Shown here: positions 6,371 to 12,955 of the stretch, piece after piece
How the letters are laid out: every line of letters begins with the position of its first letter
Numbering within the stretch: position 1 is the stretch's first letter
NCBI GenBank assembly: GCA_009692985.1
Contig: SHYF01000035.1
Coordinates: 1-12,955 of the forward strand
DNA length: 12,955 nucleotides
Direction: 5' to 3'
Origin: Dehalococcoidia bacterium
GTDB taxonomy: Bacteria; Chloroflexota; Dehalococcoidia; Lucifugimonadales; SHYF01
Notes under the pieces: model-generated
What the model was told of the DNA's origin: nothing
Databases searched by the model: none
The model's input: the letters and a program-made list of their open reading frames with translations, nothing else
Program-made: the position numbers and the translations under genes

Positions 6371-8203
6371 CTACTGAGCTACTAGGGCGTTGCTTCTGTC
6401 ACGACCTTGCCTGTGGCGCGCATCGTTTGCGAGGATGCGTTTCCGTATCCGTAGGTTCTTGGGTGTTACCTCTAGTACCTCATCGTCTACGATGAAGTCA
6501 AGTGCCTCCTCCAGGCTCATCAGCAGTGGAGGCGTGAGGTGGATAGTGAAATCTGAGGTGGACGCCCGGACATTGGTCATCTTCTTCTCTTTGCAGACGT
6601 TAACCACCATGTCACGGTCTCTGGAATGCACCCCTACTATCATTCCTTCGTACACGGGCGTTCCAGGCGCCACGAATGTCATACCTCGCTGCTGAGCGTT
6701 GTTTAAGCCGTACGTCACTGCGATGCCAGTCTCGGCGGCCACCATTGTGCCGGTGCGCGTGCTCTTCACCACGCCCTTCATGGGTTCATAGCCGGTGAAT
6801 GTGCTGTTCATCACGCCATTGCCCTGGGTTGCCTTGAGGAAGAAGCTGCGGAAGCCAATGAGTCCCCGGGTAGGTATCTTGTACTCCATGTGAACGTGCC
6901 CCTGGCCGTCGCTGCGCATGTCCTTCATCTGGGCCAGCCTGGCGGCCAGCTCCTCTGTCAGCGTCCCGATTGCGTCGTCGGCGATTTCCAGGAACAGCTG
7001 CTCATAAGACTCCAGCTTCTCTCCGTTGACGATCTTGACGATTGCCTCCGGCTTGGAGACCTGAAATTCGGAACCCTCGCGCCGCATCGTCTCAATCAGG
7101 ATGGCCAAGTGCAACTCGCCGCGTCCGGCCACCAGGAAAGTGTCGGCTGCATCCGTATCCTGGACCCGCAAGCTTACGTTGGTCTGTAGCTCGTTTATCA
7201 GCCTACGCCGGAGCTGCCGCGATGTAAGACATTGACCATCCTGCCCGGCAAATGGAGAGCTGCTAACGCCGAATGTTATCTGCACAGTCGGCTCGCCTAT
7301 GTCTATTCTAGGAAGCGCCTCGGGCTGTGCTGCCGTCGCTACCGTATCGCCAATTGAGACCTCCTCCAAGCCGGCCAACGCTATTATCTCTCCAGCCTCC
7401 GCCTCCTTTATCTCCAGCCTGGACAGGCCTTCGAAAACGTAGAGCCTTGTCACCTTATGGAGCGTTGTTGTGCCATCCTGCCCAATCCGCACCACCTGGT
7501 CCCCCAGGGATACGCGGCCCCGGGCGATGCGCCCAACGCCGATCTGTCCCAGGTGGCTGTCGTAGCTAATGGCGGCCACAAGCAGTTGGAATCCTCCTGC
7601 GACGTCGCCCACGGGGGCGGGCACATACTCCAGAATGGCATCGAACAGTGGCGCCATGGTCTTGGGCGTGTCCCCTAGCTGGCGCACGGCATAGCCGGCC
7701 TTGGCTGAGGAGTAGAGGATTGGAAAGTCTAGCTGCGATGCGTCCGTAACCATCTCCAGGAACAGGTCCTGGACCATCTCTGCAACCCACTGCGGTCGCG
7801 CCTGGGGCCGGTCTATTTTGTTGATGACAACGATTGGCTTAAGGCGCTTTTCAAATGCCTCCTTAAGCACAAAGCGAGTTTGTGGCATGGGGCCGTCAAC
7901 GGCGTCCACCACCAGCAGACAGCCGTCCGCCATGTTCAGCACGCGTTCCACCTCGCCGCTGAAGTCGGCGTGGCCGGGCGTGTCAATGATGTTGATCTTG
8001 ACGTCTTTATACGTGATTGCCGTGTTCTTGGACAGGATTGTAATGCCCTTTTCCCGCTCCAGGTCGTTGCTGTCCATAATCAGCTCGCCTACCTGCTGGT
8101 TTTCACGGAAGACGTGGCTTTGCTTGAGCATTGCGTCAACCAGCGTCGTCTTGCCGTGGTCAACGTGGGCGATGATTGCTATGTTCCTGATGTTCTGAGG
8201 CAT
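6371..8203 (-). CDS. typA: Ribosome-associated translational GTPase TypA/BipA
   Basis: This 610-residue translation-factor GTPase of the EF-G superfamily binds the ribosome and is linked to ribosome assembly and stress adaptation. Every G motif is present: G1 HVDHGKTT (13-20), G2 Thr55 in EKGITI (51-56), G3 DTPGH (74-78), G4 NKID (128-131) and G5 SSAKAG (165-170). Typical later family segments follow: [43 protein letters not shown] and the C-terminal SLEEALDFI...[15 protein letters not shown]. Length fits the family (about 600-615). ATG 8203 begins [19 protein letters not shown], as in homologues, with only a weak GAGAG upstream. A hairpin with a T-run lies directly before the start (see 8224-8249). 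Its flanking genes are unrelated in function. Confidence 0.97.
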   Translation of the reverse strand: MPQNIRNIAIIAHVDHGKTTLVDAMLKQSHVFRENQQVGELIMDSNDLEREKGITILSKNTAITYKDVKINIIDTPGHADFSGEVERVLNMADGCLLVVDAVDGPMPQTRFVLKEAFEKRLKPIVVINKIDRPQARPQWVAEMVQDLFLEMVTDASQLDFPILYSSAKAGYAVRQLGDTPKTMAPLFDAILEYVPAPVGDVAGGFQLLVAAISYDSHLGQIGVGRIARGRVSLGDQVVRIGQDGTTTLHKVTRLYVFEGLSRLEIKEAEAGEIIALAGLEEVSIGDTVATAAQPEALPRIDIGEPTVQITFGVSSSPFAGQDGQCLTSRQLRRRLINELQTNVSLRVQDTDAADTFLVAGRGELHLAILIETMRREGSEFQVSKPEAIVKIVNGEKLESYEQLFLEIADDAIGTLTEELAARLAQMKDMRSDGQGHVHMEYKIPTRGLIGFRSFFLKATQGNGVMNSTFTGYEPMKGVVKSTRTGTMVAAETGIAVTYGLNNAQQRGMTFVAPGTPVYEGMIVGVHSRDRDMVVNVCKEKKMTNVRASTSDFTIHLTPPLLMSLEEALDFIVDDEVLEVTPKNLRIRKRILANDARHRQGRDRSNALVAQ

Positions 8204-8223
8204 GTCACACTCTCAACTGAGCT

Positions 8224-8249
8224 AAAAAGCTGGCCTGGATAGGCCAGCT
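8224..8249 (-). terminator. Intrinsic-terminator-like hairpin just upstream of typA
   Basis: On the minus strand AGCTGGCCT (8249-8241) pairs perfectly with AGGCCAGCT (8236-8228) around a 4-base loop, and the reading continues into a run of five T residues that overlaps the base of the stem. It ends only about 20 bases before the typA ATG (8203) and lies about 150 bases after the MFS stop. It could end MFS transcription, or act as an attenuator or 5' stabiliser in the typA leader. Confidence 0.65.
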
Positions 8250-8259
8250 ACTATATGCA

Positions 8260-8268
8260 ATTGTACCA
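8260..8268 (-). promoter_or_regulatory. Extended -10 promoter, probably for typA
   Basis: On the minus strand TGG TACAAT (8268-8260) is an extended -10 element with five of six -10 matches. No good -35 is seen, as is common with TGn promoters. A start near 8253 would place the hairpin at 8249-8229 at the extreme 5' end of a roughly 50-base typA leader. Confidence 0.45.
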
Positions 8269-8401
8269 CAAACGCCTCTACGAAGCGGGGCGACGTACCC
8301 AATGCCTGGCGCTGGAGTCCTTGCGAGATTGAATCTATGGCACCTAAGTGGCTGATATAGCCCAGATAGATGAGGACAGACTCTTTATCGTCATCGTCCA
8401 C

Positions 8402-9766
8402 CTATCTTGCGACAGGCTCCGGCTCAGGTGGTGACATATGCTGAGGTGTTCGAGAGGCAATCTGGCTCAGTCGCAAGTTGCGAATTCGAGGCACAAACAG
8501 AGTAACCAGCACCGTGATAACCAGGGTGATGCCGCACATGGTTGCCACCGTGGCGGGTGCGCCGATGATATCGGCCCCAACGCCAGCTATGAGGCCCCCT
8601 ATTGGCATTAGGCCCATGTTCAGCATCATTATGCTGGTGACCCTGCCACGCATGCGATCGGGTATTGCCATCTGCAGCGCTGTTTGGTTAGTGGTCATAT
8701 ATACCATGGAACAGAAGCCCGCCGCTACCAGGATAGACATTGCGACTGGTAAGGAGGAGCTAAAGGCAAATGCCACGCCAGCCAGACCGACTCCCAGTAG
8801 CGCGCCCAGTTGCAACGCGCCACGGCGGTCGAAGTTGCCCAAAGACGCCGTGAATAGCGCGCCGAGCAGTCCTCCAAGCCCATTGGCTGAAAGGAGTATC
8901 CCCAAGCCTTGGGGCCCTGCCTGAAAAATGTCTTTGGCGAACACAGGCATAAGGGACATGAACGCAGGCATGACCAGGAGGGGCGGGATAAGGCCCAGCA
9001 AAATGAGCATTCTAGCAGTGGAGTCCTTGGCGACGTATTGAAAGCCCTCGGCGAGGTGCATGATGCTGGAGCTCCCCAGGTGCGCCGGCGGTTTTTTGGG
9101 GAATGAAATGAACAGTATGGTGAAGACCACAAGCAAGTAGAGGCCGGCCTGGATGAAAAAGTTGCCAGCCGGCCCAAATGCTGCGATGAGAAATCCAGCC
9201 GCGATGGGGCCTAATGCCCTGGTGGAGTTAAAGCCCGCGCTATTCATAGCCACGGCATTCGGAATCGCCTCTCGCGGGACCAGATCGAACACCACGGTCT
9301 GCCGGACAGGCTGGTTGAATGCCATGCCTATGCTAAACAGTGCGGTAAAAGCGAACAGGTGCCAAATTGCGATTGCATGTAGAGCTAGGCCAATTCCTAA
9401 AGCCAGGGTCAAAACGCAGATGGCAATCTGGCTCACCAGCATCAACCACCGGCGACTGAAACGGTCTGCAGCCACGCCCGCCAGGGGCACTATGAGAAGT
9501 GTTGGAATACCGCCCACAGCTGAGATAGCTCCTAGCATGGAGCTTGAGCGAGTCAGATCGTAGACAATCCATCCCATAGTGGTCTGCTGGATCCACATCC
9601 CAGCACTAGCTAGAACAGTGCCAGACCACAGGAAAGTGTAATCCCGGTACCGGAATGAGAAAAAGGTGCCCATGCGTGGACGGGTGCCAGATGTTGCGCC
9701 AGCGCCATCAACAACCAGCCCGCCGTTTGAAGCGACTCCATTATGGGAAATGGGTCTGGTCTGCAA
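8402..9766 (-). CDS. MFS transporter, EntS/MFS_3-like exporter
   Basis: This predicted 454-residue inner-membrane major facilitator protein probably exports small molecules; its substrate is unknown. The N-terminal tail (1-33) is polar. Then comes FRYRDYTFLWSG (38-49), an entry typical of the MFS_3 (enterobactin exporter EntS-like) group. The loop GVAADRFSRRW (97-107) is MFS motif A, and LVPREAIPNAVAMNSAGFNSTRALGP is a characteristic segment between helices 4 and 6. About twelve hydrophobic segments are present with a cytoplasmic linker near 220-245. The start is TTG 9766, supported by AGGAG six bases upstream. A TATAAT on this strand lies at 9815-9820. It appears to be a single-gene unit ending before the hairpin at 8224-8249. 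Confidence 0.92.
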   Translation of the reverse strand: MQTRPISHNGVASNGGLVVDGAGATSGTRPRMGTFFSFRYRDYTFLWSGTVLASAGMWIQQTTMGWIVYDLTRSSSMLGAISAVGGIPTLLIVPLAGVAADRFSRRWLMLVSQIAICVLTLALGIGLALHAIAIWHLFAFTALFSIGMAFNQPVRQTVVFDLVPREAIPNAVAMNSAGFNSTRALGPIAAGFLIAAFGPAGNFFIQAGLYLLVVFTILFISFPKKPPAHLGSSSIMHLAEGFQYVAKDSTARMLILLGLIPPLLVMPAFMSLMPVFAKDIFQAGPQGLGILLSANGLGGLLGALFTASLGNFDRRGALQLGALLGVGLAGVAFAFSSSLPVAMSILVAAGFCSMVYMTTNQTALQMAIPDRMRGRVTSIMMLNMGLMPIGGLIAGVGADIIGAPATVATMCGITLVITVLVTLFVPRIRNLRLSQIASRTPQHMSPPEPEPVAR

Positions 9767-9814
9767 AGAATACTCCTGTACAATCAGTGGCTATGATGAA
9801 TAGGACGAACAGAC

Positions 9815-9820
9815 ATTATA
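9815..9820 (-). promoter_or_regulatory. Probable -10 element for the MFS gene
   Basis: A perfect TATAAT is read on the minus strand, giving a leader of about 40 bases before TTG 9766. No clear -35 is seen at the expected spacing. It lies between tRNA-His and the MFS gene, a 193-base gap with nothing else recognisable. Confidence 0.4.
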
Positions 9821-9959
9821 CACACAAGTCGTGGCAAAACTTTGTGCCTGCTGGAGTCAGGGTTTGTGCTACGAAGTCAGACTTGTTCAATGAGATAAGC
9901 GTGGTAGCATACGTGAGGAGTCCTGGAAAGCGGGCAAAGAGATGTGGCCAGGCAAGGGT

Positions 9960-10037
9960 TGGGGTGAGCGGAGGGATTTGAACCCTCGATCTCCAGGGCC
10001 ACAACCTGGCGCCTTAGACCACTTGGCTACGCCCACC
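9960..10037 (-). tRNA. tRNA-His (anticodon GTG)
   Basis: The minus strand folds into a complete cloverleaf. The acceptor GTGGGCG pairs with CGCTCAC with one G-U. The D stem is GCC/GGC. The anticodon arm is CCAGG-TTGTGGC-CCTGG with anticodon GTG, and the T arm is GAGGG-TTCAAAT-CCCTC. The extra 5' G at -1 (10037) that marks tRNA-His is encoded and faces C73. The 3' CCA is also encoded (9962-9960). Confidence 0.97.
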
Positions 10038-10104
10038 GAAAACAACTGCAACGCACCGCTGGCCCTCTGCAAATCTTTGGCAAGCGCCAGAGGTGGCTAC
10101 GAGA

Positions 10105-10133
10105 ATAGTAGCACCTGCCCATAGACGGGTCAA
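10105..10133 (-). promoter_or_regulatory. Promoter for tRNA-His
   Basis: On the minus strand TTGACC (10133-10128) is followed after exactly 17 bases by TACTAT (10110-10105), preceded by TGC as an extended -10. The expected start, near 10098, leaves about 60 bases of precursor leader before the mature tRNA 5' end. The -10 matches only four of six positions. Confidence 0.55.
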
Positions 10134-10231
10134 CGCGCTCGCCGTTGGGTTAACATTTTTGTTGGCTTGGTGGCCCTCCGTGCGATCCCTTTGCGTGCGG
10201 TTGAAATTGTGTAGATGCGCCCTGGCTTGCG

Positions 10232-10240
10232 TGGTACACT
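10232..10240 (+). promoter_or_regulatory. Extended -10 promoter for rnpB
   Basis: TGG TACACT (10232-10240) is an extended -10 element. The predicted start about seven bases on (10247) coincides with the expected 5' end of RNase P RNA at helix P1. No clear -35 is seen. The 209-base gap to tRNA-His holds these divergent promoters and nothing else I recognise. Confidence 0.55.
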
Positions 10241-10246
10241 GTTGGT

Positions 10247-10609
10247 GGGTCAGGGCGGCTGGGCGGCCGCTGCTATGTAAATGGCAGAGGAAAGTCCGAG
10301 CTCCACCGGGCAGGGTGCTGGGTAACGCCCAGGCGGGGCAACCCGACAGATAGTGCCACAGAAACATACCGCCCAGGGGGTTTCCTCCTGAGCAAGGGTG
10401 AAATCGTGAGGTAAGAGCTCACGGCCCCAGCGGTGACGTTTGGGGCGGGAAAACCTCACCTGGTGCAAGGCCGAATAGGGGGACGTAGGGTGCCCGGCCT
10501 GTCCCCGGGTTGGCCGCATGATCCCGATGGTAACATTGGGACTAGAGAGATGGTCGCCATCCCGACTTGTCGGGATACAGAACTCGGCTTACAGGCTGCC
10601 CTGGCCCCA
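10247..10609 (+). ncRNA. rnpB: RNase P RNA (catalytic subunit, bacterial type A-like)
   Basis: This RNA is the ribozyme that removes 5' leaders from precursor tRNAs. The conserved core is unmistakable: GAGGAAAGTCCGAGCTCC near 10285, CACAGAAACATACCGCC near 10357, AAGGGTGAAA near 10395, GGTGCAAGGCCGAATAGG near 10462, GGGTTGGCCGC near 10507, TAGAGAGATGGTCGCC (10543-10558) and ACAGAACTCGGCTTACAGG (10577-10595). The ends pair as helix P1 (about 10248-10260 with 10593-10606). An 18-base perfect palindrome at 10559-10576 sits where helix P19 occurs in other bacteria. The total of about 363 bases is usual for the family. The ends are set by P1 pairing and may be off by a few bases. The neighbouring tRNA-His gene on the other strand yields one of its substrates. 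Confidence 0.96.
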
Positions 10610-10625
10610 TGCCCATTCCCCTTGC

Positions 10626-10715
10626 CACCCTCCTCGCGGCTTTGTCTCAAAATGTAGGAGGGTGCAGGGAACCTCGGTTCCCTCCGGGGGTTTGGGGGTA
10701 TCCCCCAGACCCCCG
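10626..10715. repeat. Dispersed G/C-rich repeat, copy 2, made of three nested hairpins
   Basis: Positions 10639-10706 match copy 1 (1584-1651) at about 61 of 68 sites. This copy is better preserved. CACCCTCCT (10626-10634) pairs with AGGAGGGTG (10656-10664). GGGAACC pairs with GGTTCCC around two bases (10668-10683). CGGGGGTTTGGGGG (10685-10698) pairs with 10702-10715 as a 14-bp stem with one G-T pair and a TAT loop. It lies between convergent rnpB and the stress-protein gene, so it could end transcription from either side. There is no T-tract. Confidence 0.75.
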
Positions 10716-10717
10716 CC

Positions 10718-10735
10718 ACCCCGACTAGCCGGGAT
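10718..10735. repeat. Short palindrome matching the rnpB P19 helix
   Basis: ACCCCGACTAGCCGGGAT matches the P19 palindrome ATCCCGACTTGTCGGGAT (10559-10576) at 15 of 18 positions and has the same palindromic design with one disrupted pair. It is followed by 'ggacttcc', similar to the palindrome at 77-95. Confidence 0.55.
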
Positions 10736-10759
10736 GGACTTCCCTTATCCAATGGCCTG

Positions 10760-11245
10760 CTAAGACCCCCGCCCTTTAGTAGGCTTGATGACCATTACAG
10801 GGATGCCGGAGTCGCGCATCACCCGATCGGCAACGCTGCCGAAGACAAGCCGTCCCAACCCGGAGCGCCCGTGGCTAGAGATAACTATTGCGTCAATACG
10901 TTTCTCCCGCGCAGTTTCGATGATCACTTCAGCGGCGGCGCCTTCACGCACCTCCCACTCTACCCGGATCCCCTCCGACTGCGCCTTACTGGCCACCTCA
11001 GTCATGTAGGCTCGCGCCTCTTCTATCTGGAGCTCTACAACCTTGTCCATGGAAGAAACGTTAATGGGTGGCACGCCTTGCATGCCTGCGCCGCCGGCAA
11101 AGCTGGCCGCCGCCAGTTGCTGGGCAGTGGGGATCACGCGCACCAGGAAGATTGTCCCTGAAAAGCGCGAGGCTAGCTTTTTGGCATGTGGCAGCGCCTC
11201 CTCCGCCAGGGGAGAGCCATCGAGAGGCACAAGAATACGTTCCAT
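10760..11245 (-). CDS. Universal stress protein (UspA family)
   Basis: This 161-residue single-domain universal stress protein is a small cytoplasmic alpha/beta nucleotide-binding protein, usually dimeric and linked to stress survival. It begins ERILVPLDGSPLAEEALPHA (2-21) with the conserved Asp9. The ATP-binding loop reads SSHG (123-126), nine residues, then GS (136-137), close to the G-x2-G-x9-G-S motif of ATP-binding members but with Ser123 in the first Gly position. It ends SGIPVMVIKP (146-155). A flexible stretch (about 45-65) rich in Gly and Ala is an ordinary family insertion. ATG 11245 follows GGAGG with seven bases between. A minus-strand extended -10 (11290-11298) precedes it. It is divergent from the biotin ligase gene. 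Confidence 0.95.
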   Translation of the reverse strand: MERILVPLDGSPLAEEALPHAKKLASRFSGTIFLVRVIPTAQQLAAASFAGGAGMQGVPPINVSSMDKVVELQIEEARAYMTEVASKAQSEGIRVEWEVREGAAAEVIIETAREKRIDAIVISSHGRSGLGRLVFGSVADRVMRDSGIPVMVIKPTKGRGS

Positions 11246-11289
11246 TGGAACACCTCCGTCAGTTCATCCATACCGCGAATCGCCACGGT

Positions 11290-11298
11290 AGTATATCA
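11290..11298 (-). promoter_or_regulatory. Extended -10 promoter for the stress-protein gene
   Basis: On the minus strand TGA TATACT (11298-11290) is an extended -10 element with five of six matches, about 45 bases before the ATG at 11245. No clear -35 is seen. Confidence 0.5.
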
Positions 11299-11364
11299 TT
11301 GTGTGGAGGAATATGAGTCGTTTCTTGCTACCCAATTTGGATATAGTATCATCGCATACCCGCC

Positions 11365-12162
11365 TTGAACGCCCGACGTAATACCCCCCCGCCGTTGAAT
11401 GTGGAGGCTATTGCAGCCTCCCTGCGTGACTCTGCCGTCGGCCACCGCATCCTGTATCTTCCCGTGGTCACCTCAACCATGGACATAGCCCGCCAGGAGG
11501 CGGAGCGAGGCGCTGCCGAGGGTACCGTGGTGGTGGCCGAGGAGCAAACCGCTGGAAGAGGTCGCTTTGGCAGGCAGTGGCGGTCCACCCCGCGTCAGAA
11601 CCTCTCCTTCTCAGTTCTCCTGTACCCCAGCCGCCGGACATCCACCAGGCTGAGCAGCATGACTCCAGTGGCTGTCCTCAGAGCCATTCGCACGGTTACC
11701 GGCCTCACCGCCACTCTAAAATGGCCCAACGATGTAAGGCTGGGCGAGAAGAAGGTGTGCGGTATTCTCGTGGAGGCTGACTTTCAGGACTCGCAGGTGC
11801 GCCACGCCATCCTGGGAATAGGGATCAACGTCAACCTCAACCCCGCCGATGACCCGCAAGCTTATTTCGTCGCTACCAGCCTGGCCGCTGAGCTTGGGAA
11901 ACCTGTGTCTCGGGAAGAGCTTCTTCAGGCGATACTGACGGAGCTGGGCCTGGCCTACACGCACCTGAAAGAGTGGAATCGCGTGTGGGACGAATGGTGC
12001 TCCTCTCTGGAGACCCTGGGCAGACAGGTGCAGGTGCGCTGGGGGGACCACGTGGAGGAAGGCGTAGCGGAGGATGTGGACAGCGAAGGCAATCTTCTCT
12101 TGCGTCGCGCTGATGGTACTTTAGTTGCTTTGGCGGCGGGCGAGGTTACCTTTCAGTTGTAG
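11365..12162 (+). CDS. birA: Biotin-[acetyl-CoA carboxylase] ligase, monofunctional
   Basis: This 265-residue enzyme uses ATP to make biotinyl-AMP and transfers biotin to the lysine of biotin carboxyl carrier proteins. The order of motifs is standard: TSTMD (36-40), GRGRFGRQW (64-72, biotin/adenylate loop), KWPND (119-123), KKVCGILVE (129-137, with the active-site Lys region), GIGINVN (151-157), and a C-terminal SH3-like barrel (about 218-265) with GEVTF. There is no N-terminal helix-turn-helix, so it should not be the biotin repressor. The frame opens at TTG 11365 with no clear ribosome site. GTG 11401 is an alternative that would drop 12 residues not needed by the fold. TATAGT at 11342-11347 could be a -10 giving a very short leader. 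Confidence 0.95.
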   Translation: MNARRNTPPPLNVEAIAASLRDSAVGHRILYLPVVTSTMDIARQEAERGAAEGTVVVAEEQTAGRGRFGRQWRSTPRQNLSFSVLLYPSRRTSTRLSSMTPVAVLRAIRTVTGLTATLKWPNDVRLGEKKVCGILVEADFQDSQVRHAILGIGINVNLNPADDPQAYFVATSLAAELGKPVSREELLQAILTELGLAYTHLKEWNRVWDEWCSSLETLGRQVQVRWGDHVEEGVAEDVDSEGNLLLRRADGTLVALAAGEVTFQL

Positions 12163-12188
12163 ACAAAGGCGCTATTGGATCAGTCGCC

Positions 12189-12545
12189 CTACTGCAGGAC
12201 GAACTTGAGCACCACCAGGATGATGGCCACCACTCCCATACCCACTCCAATCCGGCGCAACTCCGGGGCAAAGTACGTCTCAATTGGCGGCAGTTGCGGA
12301 GTCCTGCCACGCGCGCGCGCGGCGGAAGCCGGCGTAAAGCGCGGAGACTCCTGGCCCTGGGGTTCTTGAACGGGCGCACGCTCGTAGTGCTGCCTTCCTG
12401 CCGTGTCACCATCATCGCCAGGCCCGGTAGATTGGGCCGACGGTCTGATTGCAGGGACGCCCGCGGGGCCGTGGGACCGTTCGCGCTTCGCCCTGCCGCT
12501 AAGCTGGGCCTGCCTCACTGCAACTCGTCGGGATTTCTTTGGCAT
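12189..12545 (-). CDS. Small tail-anchored membrane protein of unknown function
   Basis: The protein has 118 residues. The N-terminus is strongly basic (MPKKSRRVAVRQAQLSGRAK, 1-20). The middle (about 25-90) is rich in Pro, Gly, Ala, Arg and Gln, and is probably disordered. One hydrophobic helix (about 99-117, GVGMGVVAIILVVLKFVL) closes the chain directly after the basic pair in ELRRIG (95-100). The layout predicts a tail-anchored inner-membrane protein with a basic cytoplasmic part that might touch nucleic acid or ribosomes, but this is inference only. ATG 12545 follows AGGAG with eight bases between, so it is a credible gene. I recall similar proteins in Chloroflexota genomes but cannot check this. 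It is convergent with birA, with 26 bases between the ends. Confidence 0.75.
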   Translation of the reverse strand: MPKKSRRVAVRQAQLSGRAKRERSHGPAGVPAIRPSAQSTGPGDDGDTAGRQHYERAPVQEPQGQESPRFTPASAARARGRTPQLPPIETYFAPELRRIGVGMGVVAIILVVLKFVLQ

Positions 12546-12623
12546 TGTCTTTGCTCCTGGTTATCTGTCAGACGCTGCGCCACCGGCGCTGGAGTCCCCT
12601 TTTGGCTTGGGCTGCCTCCGCCG

Positions 12624-12955
12624 CTAGGATACCGCTTGAACTATGATACTGGCTACCCGCTCACTATCCAAGGCGTGGGTGTTCAACATCATGTGGAAGT
12701 TGGCCTGGTCGTCTGCGGAAGCTTTGAAGAACTTCCGAAAGAAAGCCACTCTGGCCCTCTCGGCCTCGGTCATCCTTCGTTCTGCCTCTTGCAATGAACT
12801 GCCATCCCGCTCAGCCATGACCTCTACCCGTGACTCTAATGTGGACATCAATCCTACATGAAACGCGCCGGGGTAGCCTTTGAGTATAAGGTTGCTGGCA
12901 TGGCCGATGATGACGGCGTTTCCCGTTCTGGCCAACTCCTGTATCACGGCCCGGG
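12624..12955 (-). CDS. Cytidylate kinase-like protein, 5' part outside the window
   Basis: The C-terminal 110 or so residues belong to the cytidylate kinase-like P-loop family (AAA_26 type). Visible segments are VIQELARTGNAVIIGHASNL, a strand like FHVGLMSTLESRV, the lid-like stretch ERRMTEAERARVAFFRKFF, and NFHMMLNTHALDSERVASII, the family's typical end. The GTG at 12945-12947 should not be taken as the start: the frame stays open to the window edge and the P-loop must lie further upstream. VIIGHA replaces the commoner VIxGRG. The substrate of this subfamily is not established. A 78-base gap separates it from the small membrane protein gene on the same strand, so they may be co-transcribed. 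Confidence 0.85.
   Translation of the reverse strand, partial: RAVIQELARTGNAVIIGHASNLILKGYPGAFHVGLMSTLESRVEVMAERDGSSLQEAERRMTEAERARVAFFRKFFKASADDQANFHMMLNTHALDSERVASIIVQAVS

Noticed and set aside
1726..9766. The minus-strand genes as one functional cluster
   Set aside because: They are separated by gaps with their own promoters and terminator-like hairpins, and their functions do not form a pathway.
10014..10519. Open frames over the tRNA-His/rnpB region on both strands
   Set aside because: They overlap structural RNAs; apparent coding potential is by chance.
1..12955. CRISPR array, transposase, integrase, toxin-antitoxin or defence module
   Set aside because: No regular repeat-spacer pattern and no such gene was seen; every convincing frame belongs to a housekeeping, regulatory or transport family or to a small unknown.

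Overview
The window is ordinary bacterial chromosome: densely packed, moderately high in GC, with mostly single-gene or two-gene transcription units. I infer a Chloroflexota genome, probably of the Dehalococcoidia/SAR202 type. The grounds are the gene mix, a small 'MPKKSRRVA' tail-anchored protein of a kind I associate with that group, and families of short G/C-rich palindromic repeats between genes. This placement is inference and no search was run.

Layout, left to right. Positions 1-251 hold a short palindrome and a promoter. A type I polyprenyl diphosphate synthase follows on + (252-1307). A 418-base non-coding spacer (1308-1725) carries repeat elements and a 14-bp hairpin between convergent genes. 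An aldo/keto reductase on - (1726-2742) diverges from a YIP1-like membrane protein on + (2863-3402). Next, on -, is a NarL-type two-component operon: sensor kinase (4163-5194, with a displaced N-terminal piece at 5182-5328) and then response regulator (3517-4161). Upstream of it on - are an alpha/beta hydrolase-fold protein (5437-6165), the GTPase TypA/BipA (6371-8203) and an MFS transporter (8402-9766). The RNA section has tRNA-His(GTG) on - (9960-10037) diverging from RNase P RNA (rnpB, + 10247-10609). A universal stress protein (- 10760-11245) diverges from a monofunctional biotin-protein ligase (+ 11365-12162). The window closes with a small tail-anchored protein (- 12189-12545) and a cytidylate kinase-like gene cut by the right edge (- 12624-12955).

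The genes do not add up to one dedicated pathway. The set is housekeeping (tRNA, RNase P, TypA, biotin ligase), isoprenoid precursor synthesis, one sensor-regulator pair, one exporter and a few accessory enzymes. I found no CRISPR array, transposase, toxin-antitoxin pair, phage module or biosynthetic cluster, and I do not claim a new system.

Points worth a second look: the kinase N-terminus lies in another frame; the alpha/beta hydrolase-fold protein appears to lack all three catalytic residues; a G/C-rich repeat occurs twice, each time between convergent transcription units; the P19 helix of rnpB matches a palindrome just downstream of that gene; and a terminator-like hairpin sits between a likely typA promoter and the typA start.
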